DNA of 64,000 nt, from positions 558,001-622,000 of the forward strand of contig NZ_CP042331.1 of the NCBI RefSeq assembly GCF_008253865.1. Reading direction: 5' to 3'. Source of the stretch: Bosea sp. F3-2 (GTDB taxonomy: Bacteria > Pseudomonadota > Alphaproteobacteria > Rhizobiales > Beijerinckiaceae). Under the pieces are notes generated by a model. That model had not been told where the DNA came from. It made no database searches and was given only the letters and a program-made list of their open reading frames with translations. Below, one piece after another: positions 8,814 through 17,066 of the stretch. Position 1 is the first letter of the stretch. Each line of letters begins with the position of its first letter. Both the position numbers and the translations under genes were made by a program.

Positions 8814-10193
8814 TCAGGCAATCGGCCGCAGATCTCCGAGCACGGTCGGGATCAGCTCCGAGACGGTCGGATGGATCGGCACGGCCCATTGCAGGGTGGG
8901 GTAGGGGGAGCCGGCGTTCATCATGTCGAGAATGCCGTGGATTGCTTCGTCGCCGCTGACGCCGAGGATCGCGGCGCCGAGGATGCGCTTTGTCTCGGCA
9001 TCGGCCACGACCTTCATGAAACCCTTGGTCTCGCCGCGCTCGACCGCGCGGCCCACCCGCGTCATCGGCCGCTTGGAGACGAGCAGGGGCCGGCCGGTCT
9101 TGCGGGCCTCGGCCTCGGTCATCCCGACGCGACCAAGCGGTGGATCAATGAAGAGCGCATAGGCAGGGATGCGGTCGCTGACGCGGCGGCTTTCGCCGTT
9201 GAGGAGATTGGCGGCGACGATCTCGAAGTCGTTATAGGCGGTGTGGGTGAAGGCGCCGCGGCCATTGCAGTCGCCCAGCGCCCAGATGCCGGGAACGGAG
9301 GTCGCGAGGCCGTCATCCACGGTGATGTAGCCGCGGGCGTCCGTCGCGACGCCGGCCTTGTCGAGGCCGAGATCATCCGTGTTGGGCCGGCGGCCCACCG
9401 CCAGCAAGACATGCGAGCCGACCACCTCGGGTTCGCCGGAGGTGCAATCGACGCCGACCGCCACGCCGTCCGGATGCGGCTTGAAGGCGATGCAGGTCGC
9501 GTTCGTGCGCACCGCGATCCCTTCTTCCGACAGGATCTCCCGGATCGCCTCGGAGACGTCCTCATCTTCGCGGGCGATCAGCCGCGGTCCCTTCTCGACG
9601 ACAGTGACCTCAGCGCCGAAGCGCCGGTACATTTGCGCGAATTCGAGGCCGATATAGCTCCCGCCCACGACGACCAGATGCTTCGGGACGGTATCGAGCC
9701 GGAGGATGGAGGTGTTGGTCAGGTAATCGACCTGGTCGATGCCCGGCATGTCCGGCACGCTGGCGCGCCCGCCGACATTGATGAAAATGCGAGGCGCTCG
9801 CAGGAGGGTCTCGCCCACCCGGAGGAGATCCGGCCCTTCGAAGCGCGCGTGCCCCTGGAAGACGGTCACACCGTCCATGCCGCGAAGCCAGGTTTCGACA
9901 CCGGTGCGGGCGTTGATCGTGACGGTATTGGCGCGGGCCTGGACCCGCTTCATGTCGATGCGGATCGGGCTTTCGATCCCGACCCCGTACTCGGCGCCGC
10001 GGCGGGCCTGATGCGCCGCATAGGCGCTGGCAACCAGCGTCTTGGTCGGCATGCAGCCGGTGTTGACGCAGGTTCCGCCGAACAGGTGGCGCTCGGCGAA
10101 GGCCACCTTTATCCCCGAGGCGGTCAGCCGCGCCGCAAGGGAGGGGCCGGCCTGTCCGGCCCCGATGATCATGGCGTCGAAGCTGTGCTCCAT
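8814..10193 (-). CDS. FAD-dependent pyridine nucleotide-disulfide oxidoreductase, MerA-like
   Basis: A 459-residue flavoprotein of the mercuric reductase / dihydrolipoamide dehydrogenase superfamily. It has an FAD-binding GAGQAG at residues 11-16, the redox disulfide CVNTGC (Cys42, Cys47), an NAD(P)-binding GGSYIGLEFA segment mid-protein, and a C-terminal dimer-interface motif with HPTVSEL. It lacks the N-terminal heavy-metal domain and the C-terminal vicinal cysteines that true MerA needs, so mercury reduction is unlikely. The substrate is not predictable. The start MEHSFDAM places the FAD motif at the normal distance. Confidence 0.9.
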   Translation of the reverse strand: MEHSFDAMIIGAGQAGPSLAARLTASGIKVAFAERHLFGGTCVNTGCMPTKTLVASAYAAHQARRGAEYGVGIESPIRIDMKRVQARANTVTINARTGVETWLRGMDGVTVFQGHARFEGPDLLRVGETLLRAPRIFINVGGRASVPDMPGIDQVDYLTNTSILRLDTVPKHLVVVGGSYIGLEFAQMYRRFGAEVTVVEKGPRLIAREDEDVSEAIREILSEEGIAVRTNATCIAFKPHPDGVAVGVDCTSGEPEVVGSHVLLAVGRRPNTDDLGLDKAGVATDARGYITVDDGLATSVPGIWALGDCNGRGAFTHTAYNDFEIVAANLLNGESRRVSDRIPAYALFIDPPLGRVGMTEAEARKTGRPLLVSKRPMTRVGRAVERGETKGFMKVVADAETKRILGAAILGVSGDEAIHGILDMMNAGSPYPTLQWAVPIHPTVSELIPTVLGDLRPIA

Positions 10194-10346
10194 GGCCTGG
10201 GTTCCCGTAAATGTTGCGGGCAGGGGGCAGCAATACTCTTCCGCAGCGTCCAAACTGATCGGGTCGACCTCAGTCCGCAGCGCTTCTGTTTGATCCGCGA
10301 CCACTGCGGACTGCCGATGAGGATGGGAACTACTGCGCCCCGGAAA

Positions 10347-10556
10347 TCATTGGGCGATTTCCTGCAGCAGCCAGCCATTGCCATCGGGGTCACCGAAGGT
10401 GGCCTAGGAGCGATAGCTACGCGCCTCAGGAGCGCGACCGCCGATTATCTGCCGGCCTGGACTGGTCCGATGGAACACCTCGCTTATCTCGGTGCCGCGC
10501 CTGACGAGGTCGGCCCATATCAGAGCCCGTCTTCAGGCAGCTGGCCCGTCAATTCC
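10347..10556 (-). pseudogene. VOC (glyoxalase/bleomycin resistance) family pseudogene, C-terminal part
   Basis: Reading the minus strand gives ALIWADLVRRGTEISEVFH, then RSYRS, a TAG stop, ATFGDPDGNGWLLQEIAQ and a TGA stop at 10347. This is unmistakably the end of a VOC-superfamily protein, where F[AS]DPDGNGWLLQE is conserved. An in-frame TAG interrupts it, a TGA precedes ALIW, and no N-terminal half is found upstream. The remainder of the gap between 10194 and the ABC gene at 10725 shows nothing coding. Confidence 0.75.
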
Positions 10557-10724
10557 GGTGCGTGGGTCGTATTGTTTTATGGGACAAAGTATCACTCTCT
10601 CGCGCCACCGGATAAGCAGGGGAGTTGGCGCTTCAATCAAGTATTTTTCAAGCCGGCTCACCCGGCTTTCTCTTGGCCAGAGGTCGGAGCAGGTGGCTGC
10701 CGTGTAGCCCGATACGAGAAGCGT

Positions 10725-11741
10725 TCAGGGCTGGACGCGGGATCGGTCCGGCCCATCTGGCGTCAGGCTTGGAGCTCGCCAGCATCGCACGGTATGAGTG
10801 GGGTTGACCCGAACGTTATTGGGAACGTCCCGTGCGCATTCCTCGTGAAAGTCGCCGCAGCGGGGGCCGAAAGCGCAACCGGCAGGCGGGGCGGCCAAAT
10901 CGGGCGGCGAGCCGGGAATGGCCTTCAGCCGCTCGTCTTTGCCGAGGGTGGCATGGGCGCGGGAGGCGAGCAGGCCGCGCGTATAAGGATGCGCTGGGTT
11001 GCGGATGACGTCCCGACACGAGCCGCTCTCGACGATGCGCCCCGCATACATCACTGCGATCCGGTCTGCGACCTCGACTGCGACGCCGATATCGTGAGTC
11101 ACGAAGACGATGGCGAGGCCGAATTCACGCTGCAATTCCCGCAGCAGCAGCAGGACCTGAATCTGCACGGTTGCGTCGAGGGCCGTCGTCGGCTCGTCGG
11201 CTAGCAGCACTTTCGGCCTGCAGGCGAGGGCGAGTGCGATCATGGCGCGCTGACGCATGCCGCCCGACATCTCATGCGGGAAATTATCGAGCCGGCGCTC
11301 CGGCGAGGGAATGCGGACGCGCTCGAACAATTCGAGCCCGCGCTTGCGGCCTTCGGCGCGCGAGACGCCCTCGTGGCGCATCACCGTCTCGGCGATCTGG
11401 TCGCCTATGCGATAGACCGGATCGAAGGCGAGGCCGGGATCCTGGAAAATCATGGAAACGGTTTTGCCGCGATAGGCGCGCAGGGCCGAGGGAGAAAGCG
11501 CCAGCACATCCTCGCCATCGACCTGGATGGAGCCGCCAATCTTCGCGGATTTCGGATGGAGACGCATCAGCGCCCGCAAAGTGACACTCTTGCCGGAGCC
11601 GGATTCGCCGAGGAGGGCCACGGTCTCGCCGGGCTTCAGCGAGAGGTCGACGCCGCAGACGGCGCGGACCATGCCGCGCCCGGCCGCGAAATCGACGGTG
11701 AGGTCCCTGGCCTCGACGATGTCGGCTTTACTGTTGGTCAT
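10725..11741 (-). CDS. Dipeptide/oligopeptide-type ABC transporter ATP-binding protein (DppD-like)
   Basis: A 338-residue ATPase with Walker A GESGSGKS at residues 45-52, signature MSGGMRQR, Walker B VLLADEPTTALD, and the C-terminal oligopeptide-transporter extension with clustered cysteines (GCAFGPRCGDFHEEC). The start at 11741 overlaps the stop of the partner ATPase gene by four bases. Last gene of a five-gene minus-strand importer. The true substrate may be peptides or another small amide; see the sigma-54 promoter upstream of the operon. Confidence 0.93.
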   Translation of the reverse strand: MTNSKADIVEARDLTVDFAAGRGMVRAVCGVDLSLKPGETVALLGESGSGKSVTLRALMRLHPKSAKIGGSIQVDGEDVLALSPSALRAYRGKTVSMIFQDPGLAFDPVYRIGDQIAETVMRHEGVSRAEGRKRGLELFERVRIPSPERRLDNFPHEMSGGMRQRAMIALALACRPKVLLADEPTTALDATVQIQVLLLLRELQREFGLAIVFVTHDIGVAVEVADRIAVMYAGRIVESGSCRDVIRNPAHPYTRGLLASRAHATLGKDERLKAIPGSPPDLAAPPAGCAFGPRCGDFHEECARDVPNNVRVNPTHTVRCWRAPSLTPDGPDRSRVQP

Positions 11742-12775
11742 GCGGCCGCGAGCCTCGGATGGCCGGAAGCGGGATTGACGAGATGGCAGGCAGCGAAATG
11801 CTGGGGGCTGGCCGCAGCGAGCTCGGGCTCGGCATGGCTGCACAGCGCCGAGGCCATCCTGCAGCGCGGGTGGAAGCGGCAGCCGCTCGGCGGGTTGATC
11901 GGGTTCGGCGGGTCGCCGGTCAGCGGTGCCTCCTGCGTCAGGTTGTCGGGGTCCATCGACGGCATCGAGGAGAGTAGCGCGGCCGTATAGGGATGGCCCG
12001 GCTTCTCGAAGATCGGCTCGGAGGGACCGACTTCGGCGACCTTGCCGAGATACATCACCATGATCCGGTCGGACATGAAGCGCACGACGTTGAGATCGTG
12101 GGTGATGAACATGTAGGTCAGACCGAAATCGCGCTTGAGGTCGAGCAGGAGGTTGAGGACCTGCGCCTCGACCGACTTGTCGAGCGCCGAAACGGCCTCA
12201 TCGAGGATGAGCAGGCGCGGGTTGAGCGAGAGCGCACGGGCGATGTTGACGCGCTGGCGCTGGCCACCGGAGATCTCGTGTGGATAGCGCCCGGCGAAGC
12301 GGCGTGGCTCCAGGCCGACGCGATGCAGCAGGTCATGTGCTGTGGCGATCGACGCCGCCGCCGAAGCACCATGGATGCGCGGGCCGAAAGCGACCGTGTC
12401 TTCGACAGTGAGTCTGGGATTGAGCGAGGCGTAGCTATCCTGGAAGACCATTTGGACCTGGCGGCGGAAGGCCTTGAGGTCGAGCGCGGCGGAGCCGACC
12501 TTCTCGCCGTCGAAGAGGATGTCGCCGGCATCGGGCTTGATGATCTGCATCACCAGCCGGGCCGTGGTCGACTTGCCGCAGCCGGATTCGCCGACGATGC
12601 CGAGCGTCTCCCCCTTGGCGACGCTGAAATCGACGCCATCGACGGCGCGGACGGTGCCGCTCGGCCTGCCGAAGAGCCCGCGCTTGCCTCCGAAATGCTT
12701 GACCAGCCCGCGCACGTCGAGGAGCGGCGTGCCGGCGCCGCCGCGGTCACGCGGATCGTTCGCCAACTCGCTCAT
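11738..12775 (-). CDS. Dipeptide/oligopeptide-type ABC transporter ATP-binding protein (DppF-like)
   Basis: A 345-residue partner ATPase with Walker A GESGCGKST, signature ISGGQRQRVNIARAL, Walker B LLILDEAVSALD and the family extension GCRFHPRCRMAS---C near the C-terminus. Walker B has Ala after the Glu (DEA rather than DEP), a common variant in this family. The ATG at 12775 overlaps the stop of the upstream permease by four bases, and its own stop overlaps the next ATPase start, so the two ATPases are translationally coupled. Confidence 0.92.
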   Translation of the reverse strand: MSELANDPRDRGGAGTPLLDVRGLVKHFGGKRGLFGRPSGTVRAVDGVDFSVAKGETLGIVGESGCGKSTTARLVMQIIKPDAGDILFDGEKVGSAALDLKAFRRQVQMVFQDSYASLNPRLTVEDTVAFGPRIHGASAAASIATAHDLLHRVGLEPRRFAGRYPHEISGGQRQRVNIARALSLNPRLLILDEAVSALDKSVEAQVLNLLLDLKRDFGLTYMFITHDLNVVRFMSDRIMVMYLGKVAEVGPSEPIFEKPGHPYTAALLSSMPSMDPDNLTQEAPLTGDPPNPINPPSGCRFHPRCRMASALCSHAEPELAAASPQHFAACHLVNPASGHPRLAAA

Positions 12776-13659
12776 TGCCGCACCTCCATCGCGCTCCGCA
12801 GCCCGTCGGAGAACAGATTGAAGGAGATCGAGGTGATGAAGATCATCACGCCCGGCAACGCCGCGACCAGCGGCTGGTTGTAGATCGCGGTGCGCAAGGT
12901 GTTCAGCATCAGGCCCCATTCCGGCTCCGGCGGCTTCACGCCCAGGCCGAGGAAGGAGAGGCCGGAGGAGAGGATCATCGAGACGCTGATCAGGCTGGTC
13001 GCATAGACGAAGATCGGCCCGAGCACGTTGCCGAGCACATGGACCCGCACGATGGTCAACATGCCCGCCCCGGATATGCGGGCAGCCTCGACGAAATCGC
13101 GGTTGCGTGTCTGGGTCGTGACCGATTCCGCGATGCGGGCGATCTGCGGCACAAACACGACGGTCAGCGAAACGATCGAGTTGAGGATACCGGCGCCGAG
13201 CGCTCCCGAGAGAGCGATCGCCAGCAGCACCGAGGGGAAGGCGAAGAACACGTCGATGACGCGCATCACCACGGTGTTGATCCAGCCACCGACATAGGCG
13301 GCGAAGATGCCGATCGACGAGCCGATAACGAAGGCGAGAATCACAGGCGTTACGCCCATGAAGAGCGAGAGCCGGCCGCCATAAATCAGGCGCGAGAGCA
13401 GATCGCGGCCGAGTTCGTCCGTGCCGAGCGGATAGCCCGTTGTGCCGATGGGCCGCAGCCGCCGCACCATCGAGCCGCGAAACGGATCGGCCGGCGCAAG
13501 GTAGGGTGCGAAGATCGCGGCGAGCACGATGAGCAGGATTACGGCCAGTGCGAACATCGCGACGGGATCGCGCACCAGCCTGCGGCCAACGCTCGACCAG
13601 TAGCCCTCGCTCCTGACGGGGGTGACCGTGACGATCGCGCCGGCGTCGATTGTGGTCAT
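12772..13659 (-). CDS. Dipeptide-type ABC transporter permease (DppC-like)
   Basis: A 295-residue inner-membrane protein. A cytoplasmic N-terminal stretch is followed by a first membrane segment (AMFALAVILLIVLAAIFAPY), the OppC N-terminal motif LGTDELGRDLLSRLIYGGR, and a C-terminal half with about five more hydrophobic helices and FLGLGVKPPEPEWG, which is diagnostic of DppC permeases. Its start lies four bases after the end of the DppB-like gene. Intact. Confidence 0.93.
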   Translation of the reverse strand: MTTIDAGAIVTVTPVRSEGYWSSVGRRLVRDPVAMFALAVILLIVLAAIFAPYLAPADPFRGSMVRRLRPIGTTGYPLGTDELGRDLLSRLIYGGRLSLFMGVTPVILAFVIGSSIGIFAAYVGGWINTVVMRVIDVFFAFPSVLLAIALSGALGAGILNSIVSLTVVFVPQIARIAESVTTQTRNRDFVEAARISGAGMLTIVRVHVLGNVLGPIFVYATSLISVSMILSSGLSFLGLGVKPPEPEWGLMLNTLRTAIYNQPLVAALPGVMIFITSISFNLFSDGLRSAMEVRQ

Positions 13660-13663
13660 GCGG

Positions 13664-14617
13664 TCAACCTCGCTGGATGCGTGGATCGAGCGCGGTCTGG
13701 ACCACGTCGACGATCAGGTTCAGGCCGACGAAGAAGAGCGCGAGCACGAGTATAGTGCCTTGCAGCAACGGCAGGTCCCGCTGGAAGATCGCGGTGTTGA
13801 GCAGGAAGCCGGTACCCGGCCAGGCAAAGACAGTCTCGATCAGAATCGAGCCGCCGAGCAGATAGCCAAGCTGCAGGCCCATCACGGCGAGTGCGGTGGG
13901 CGCGGCGTTGCGCACGACATGCTTGAACACGTCCCACTCGCCCATGCCCTTCGCCCGAAGTGCCTGGACGAAATCCTGCGAGAGGATGTCGGCGACGAGC
14001 GCCCGCACCGTGCGCGCGATGATACCCATCGGGATGGCCGACATCGTGATGGCCGGCAGGATGATGTAGCGCAGGTGCTCCCAGTCGAACCGCCAGGCGG
14101 TCGAGCCGCCGGGGCCGGCGCCGGTCGAGGGCAGCCAGCCGAGGATGGCCGAGAAGACGATCACCATCACCATGCCGAGCCAGTAATGCGGCACGCTGAC
14201 GCCGAGGATCGAGACCAGCGAGGCGATCCGATCGAGCATGCTGCCGCGGAAATAGCCGGCGACGAAGCCGAAGAAGGTGCCGAAGCCGAAGCCGATCAGG
14301 GTCGCGAGCGAGGCCAGGATCAGCGAGTTGCCGACGGCGCGACCGACCTCGGAGACCACCGGGCGGCCGGACGCGATCGAGGCGCCGAGATCGCCGTGCA
14401 GCACCTTCCAGAGCCAGAGCCCGTATTGCACCGGCAACGGCTTGTCGAAGCCATAGGCGGCGCGCATCTCCGCCTGCTGCGCGGCGGTGGCATCGATCGG
14501 CATGATGGCGGTCAGGGGATCGCCCGGCGCGAGATGGACGAGCATGAAGCAGACGATGCTGACGCCGAAGGCGACAGGCAGAACGTAGACGAGGCGCTTC
14601 AGGGCGTAGAGGAGCAA
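13664..14617 (-). CDS. Dipeptide-type ABC transporter permease (DppB-like)
   Basis: A 317-residue permease starting MLLYALKRLVYVLPVAFGVS, followed by LAPGDP and the AAYGFDKPLPVQYGLWL segment seen in DppB proteins. The EAA-type loop (DFVQALRAKGMGEWDVFKHV) sits in the C-terminal half. It forms the heterodimeric channel with the DppC-like protein encoded immediately after it. The upstream gap to the binding-protein gene holds a stable hairpin at 14637-14663. Confidence 0.93.
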   Translation of the reverse strand: MLLYALKRLVYVLPVAFGVSIVCFMLVHLAPGDPLTAIMPIDATAAQQAEMRAAYGFDKPLPVQYGLWLWKVLHGDLGASIASGRPVVSEVGRAVGNSLILASLATLIGFGFGTFFGFVAGYFRGSMLDRIASLVSILGVSVPHYWLGMVMVIVFSAILGWLPSTGAGPGGSTAWRFDWEHLRYIILPAITMSAIPMGIIARTVRALVADILSQDFVQALRAKGMGEWDVFKHVVRNAAPTALAVMGLQLGYLLGGSILIETVFAWPGTGFLLNTAIFQRDLPLLQGTILVLALFFVGLNLIVDVVQTALDPRIQRG

Positions 14618-14636
14618 GGATCATCTCCAGACGGGA

Positions 14637-14663
14637 GGCGCGGCCGCGCGAAGCGGTCGCGCC
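14637..14663. other. Intercistronic stem-loop between binding-protein and permease genes
   Basis: Eleven-base arms GGCGCGGCCGC and GCGGTCGCGCC enclose a five-base loop (GCGAA), with one G-U type mismatch. It lies just after the stop of the binding-protein gene in the minus-strand operon. There is no T-tract, so it is not a simple terminator. Stem-loops at this place commonly stabilise the upstream message, so that binding protein is made in excess of the membrane subunits. Confidence 0.6.
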
Positions 14664-14672
14664 GTCGCGTTC

Positions 14673-16280
14673 TCACTTGTCCATCGTGATCGGCGAGAAG
14701 TCCTGGAACCAGTTCTGCGCCTGGACGAAGCCCTTCACCTTGGCGGTCATGGCGCGGGGATTGACGTCATGCGTCACCATCAGGAAGAGCGCGTCGTCGA
14801 CATATTTCTCGTGGATCTTCTGCAGGATCGCGGTCTGCGCCTTCGGATCGAAGGTGTTGCGGACCTGGTCGAAGAGCTTGTCCATCTCCGGATCGCAGTA
14901 ATAGCCCCAATTGGTGCCGGCCGGCGGGGCGAGGTTGCACTGGAGATGACGGATGAAGCCGGTGAAGGGGTCCTGGATGAAGTAGGTGTAGTTCATGCCG
15001 GTGCCGCCACGCGAGCTCGCGTCCTTGGCGCCGGCGCGCCAGATGTTGATGAGCTGGTTCCACTCGACCACCTCGAAATCGACCTTGATGCCGATATCGG
15101 CAAGGTTCTGCTGCACCAGCTCGTTCATCGGCAGCGGCTGCATCTGGCCGGAGCCCGAGGGTGAGATCAGGATCTTGGTGACGAGCGGCTTCTCCGGCGT
15201 GTAGCCAGCCTCCTTCATCAGCTTCTTGGCCTCGTCCGGCTTGTATTCGAGCTTGAAGCTAGGCTCGCCGAACCATTGGTGGCCGGGCGGATAGAAGCCT
15301 TCTGCTGGGATCATCATGCCCGCCAGCAGCTCCTTCATACCCTCGCGGTCGATCGCAAGATTGGCGGCCTTGCGGATGCGGATGTCGTTCCAGGGCGAGC
15401 CTTCGGCGCGCGACAGGTGCCAGGTCCAGTTGTGCGGATAGGCATTGGTGACGATCTTGAAGCCGGCCGATGTCAGCGATTTCGCCGCGTCCGGAGCCGG
15501 CGCCTCGATCCAGTCGACCTGGCCGGAGCGTAAGGCCGCGACGCGGGCATTGGCCTCCGGCAGCGGCAGCAGGATCATCTTGTCGAGCTTGGGAACGCGC
15601 GTCTTGTCCCAGTAGTCCGGATTCGGGGCCAGCTCGGCGCGCTCGCGCGGCACGAAGCCCGCCAGCTTCCACGGGCCGGTGCCGGAGGGCGATTTGGCGA
15701 CATTTTCCCAGCTCTTGCCCTGCTTCTCCCAGTTGGCCGGCGAGGACATCAGGATCCAGGCGAGCTGATAGGGCAGGGTCGCGTCGGGCGACTTGGTGAC
15801 GATCTCCAACGTCAGCGGGTCGACGGCGCGATATGAGGCGACGGCCGGGATGCGCGACTTGCCCTGCGCCGACTGGCGCTGGTCGAATTGCGGCGCGTCG
15901 TTCTTCAGAAGCTTGTCGAAGTTCCAGACCACGGCCTCGGCCGTGAAGGCCGAGCCGTCATGGAACTTCACGTCGGGGCGGAGCTTGAAGAGCCACTTGG
16001 TCTTGGTCGTATCAGCAGGATCGAGCCCCCAGCTGAGCGCCAGGCCGGGCACCAGGTCGGAAGGCTTGGTCGCGCTCGACAGGTCCCAGTTGATCAGCGC
16101 GTCATAAACCGTATAGCCCATGAAGCGCATGCCCTCGCCGCCATTGTCAGTCTGGCCGGTTGTCAGCGGGATGTCGGAGGCCGTCATGCCGATCCGCAGC
16201 GTGCCTTGCGCCCAGGCAGTGGCTTGAAGAGCCGGCAGGATGGCCAGCACGAAAGCGGTCTTGAGAATAGATTGGCGCAT
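14673..16280 (-). CDS. Dipeptide/amide-type ABC transporter substrate-binding protein
   Basis: A 535-residue SBP family 5 (DppA/OppA-like) periplasmic protein. A Sec signal peptide of about 24 residues ends near ATAWAQ, followed by the lobes of an extracellular binding protein (LVPGLALSW, FKLRPDVKFHDGSAFTAEAV). It is the first gene of the minus-strand importer. A near-consensus sigma-54 site lies about 30 bases upstream of the ATG, which suggests nitrogen-limitation control. The ligand is not predictable; a peptide or small amide is possible. Confidence 0.93.
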   Translation of the reverse strand: MRQSILKTAFVLAILPALQATAWAQGTLRIGMTASDIPLTTGQTDNGGEGMRFMGYTVYDALINWDLSSATKPSDLVPGLALSWGLDPADTTKTKWLFKLRPDVKFHDGSAFTAEAVVWNFDKLLKNDAPQFDQRQSAQGKSRIPAVASYRAVDPLTLEIVTKSPDATLPYQLAWILMSSPANWEKQGKSWENVAKSPSGTGPWKLAGFVPRERAELAPNPDYWDKTRVPKLDKMILLPLPEANARVAALRSGQVDWIEAPAPDAAKSLTSAGFKIVTNAYPHNWTWHLSRAEGSPWNDIRIRKAANLAIDREGMKELLAGMMIPAEGFYPPGHQWFGEPSFKLEYKPDEAKKLMKEAGYTPEKPLVTKILISPSGSGQMQPLPMNELVQQNLADIGIKVDFEVVEWNQLINIWRAGAKDASSRGGTGMNYTYFIQDPFTGFIRHLQCNLAPPAGTNWGYYCDPEMDKLFDQVRNTFDPKAQTAILQKIHEKYVDDALFLMVTHDVNPRAMTAKVKGFVQAQNWFQDFSPITMDK

Positions 16281-16311
16281 GGAGCCCTCCAGATGGCATC
16301 AAGCCACCTGA

Positions 16312-16326
16312 GCAAGCACCGTGCCA
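16312..16326 (-). promoter_or_regulatory. Sigma-54 (-24/-12) promoter of the minus-strand dipeptide-type importer
   Basis: Read on the minus strand the site is TGGCACGGTGCTTGC followed by T. This is an exact TGGCAC-N5-TTGC match with the invariant GG and GC correctly spaced. Transcription would start near 16300, about 20 bases before the ATG at 16280. Sigma-54 promoters need an activator such as NtrC; a bound site was not identified. Confidence 0.75.
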
Positions 16327-16583
16327 TTCGAGGTATCCAGCTGGTTCGTGTAGCAGCGTTTGATGCCGCGGCCGGGGATGCTCAGGTTCTGTTGGCGGCT
16401 ATGGTGCTTGTGCTGGCTCGACCGAATAGGAGCCCACCGCTTTGGCCCGAAGAGGCTTGCTCCAAAAAGAGCGCTCGGCCGTTGAATTGGGAGCCGCTGG
16501 ATGCCAGCGCTTTGAAATCCAAGGTTTGGCATATTCTATGCTTTGAGAAATTAGCCCATCTGGGCGTTTCCTCCCTAAACTCA

Positions 16584-16608
16584 GCCCGCGCCATTTATGG
16601 CCGCGGGC
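16584..16608 (+). terminator. Hairpin followed by pyrimidine-rich tract (possible terminator of a small transcript)
   Basis: GCCCGCG-CCAT and ATGGC-CGCGGGC pair with one bulge and are followed by TTCTTCTT on the plus strand. No gene ends nearby on this strand, so if it is a terminator it would end an unannotated short RNA from the AT-rich stretch just upstream. The T-tract is imperfect, so confidence is low. Confidence 0.3.
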
Positions 16609-16989
16609 TTCTTCTTACCTTGGCGCCGGCGGTCTCGAATGTTGGCTTCGCTGGCGTCTGCCGGGGTTCAATATTCAGTGCAGCAGGCCAGCTGGCAGTC
16701 TCGGCGCCAGCCACACGTGTGCCAACAGTCCCCGACGCGCATGCTCTCAAAAGCGCCGTCTCCCACATCTGATGATGAATTGTCGCAACGGACATTCAAC
16801 GCGATCACGCGCGGCAGCGCGTTGGCCGCGGGTTCGTGCCAGGTAGGCTCTACCGGTGAGAGCTGATGAAATTCTCACCATCAATCACAGGAGATTAATT
16901 GTTGGGCAGATACCGGCTCATTGTATGCAAAAATGCAGCGGCCCATCGCCGGAGAAGCTCCTTATCGCGGTGAAAGGGCTCTAAACGCT

Positions 16990-17004
16990 CGGCACGGTAA
17001 CTGC
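16990..17004 (+). promoter_or_regulatory. Sigma-54-type promoter of the plus-strand dipeptide-type importer
   Basis: CGGCACGGTAACTGC followed by A keeps GG at -24 and GC at -12 with correct spacing; the first T of each consensus half is C. The start would fall near 17016, about 50 bases before the ATG at 17067. Weaker than the site at 16312 but found exactly where expected. Confidence 0.55.
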
Positions 17005-17066
17005 ATTGCCTCTCCCGAACTGAAGCGTCCGGCGCCCAGAGCCGCCGGCAATCTCGGGAGAGCATC

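Larger units (their letters stand above)
16281..17066. other. Divergent intergenic region between two ABC operons
   Basis: These 786 bases separate two divergent dipeptide-type importers. They hold sigma-54-type promoters at both ends (16312-16326 minus, 16990-17004 plus) and a hairpin at 16584-16608. The middle is noticeably lower in GC than its surroundings (around 16505-16570). Short open frames occur but none has a ribosome-binding site or recognisable protein character. Confidence 0.6.

Noticed and set aside
8814..10193. Mercuric reductase (merA)
   Set aside because: No NmerA domain, no C-terminal vicinal cysteines and no mer operon genes nearby; kept as a MerA-like flavoprotein.
7941..11204. 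Very long plus-strand open frame (1087 codons) opposite the DUF1684, MerA-like and ABC genes
   Set aside because: It is the antisense shadow of well-recognised minus-strand genes in GC-rich DNA; its translation is Arg/Gly/Ala-rich and matches no family.
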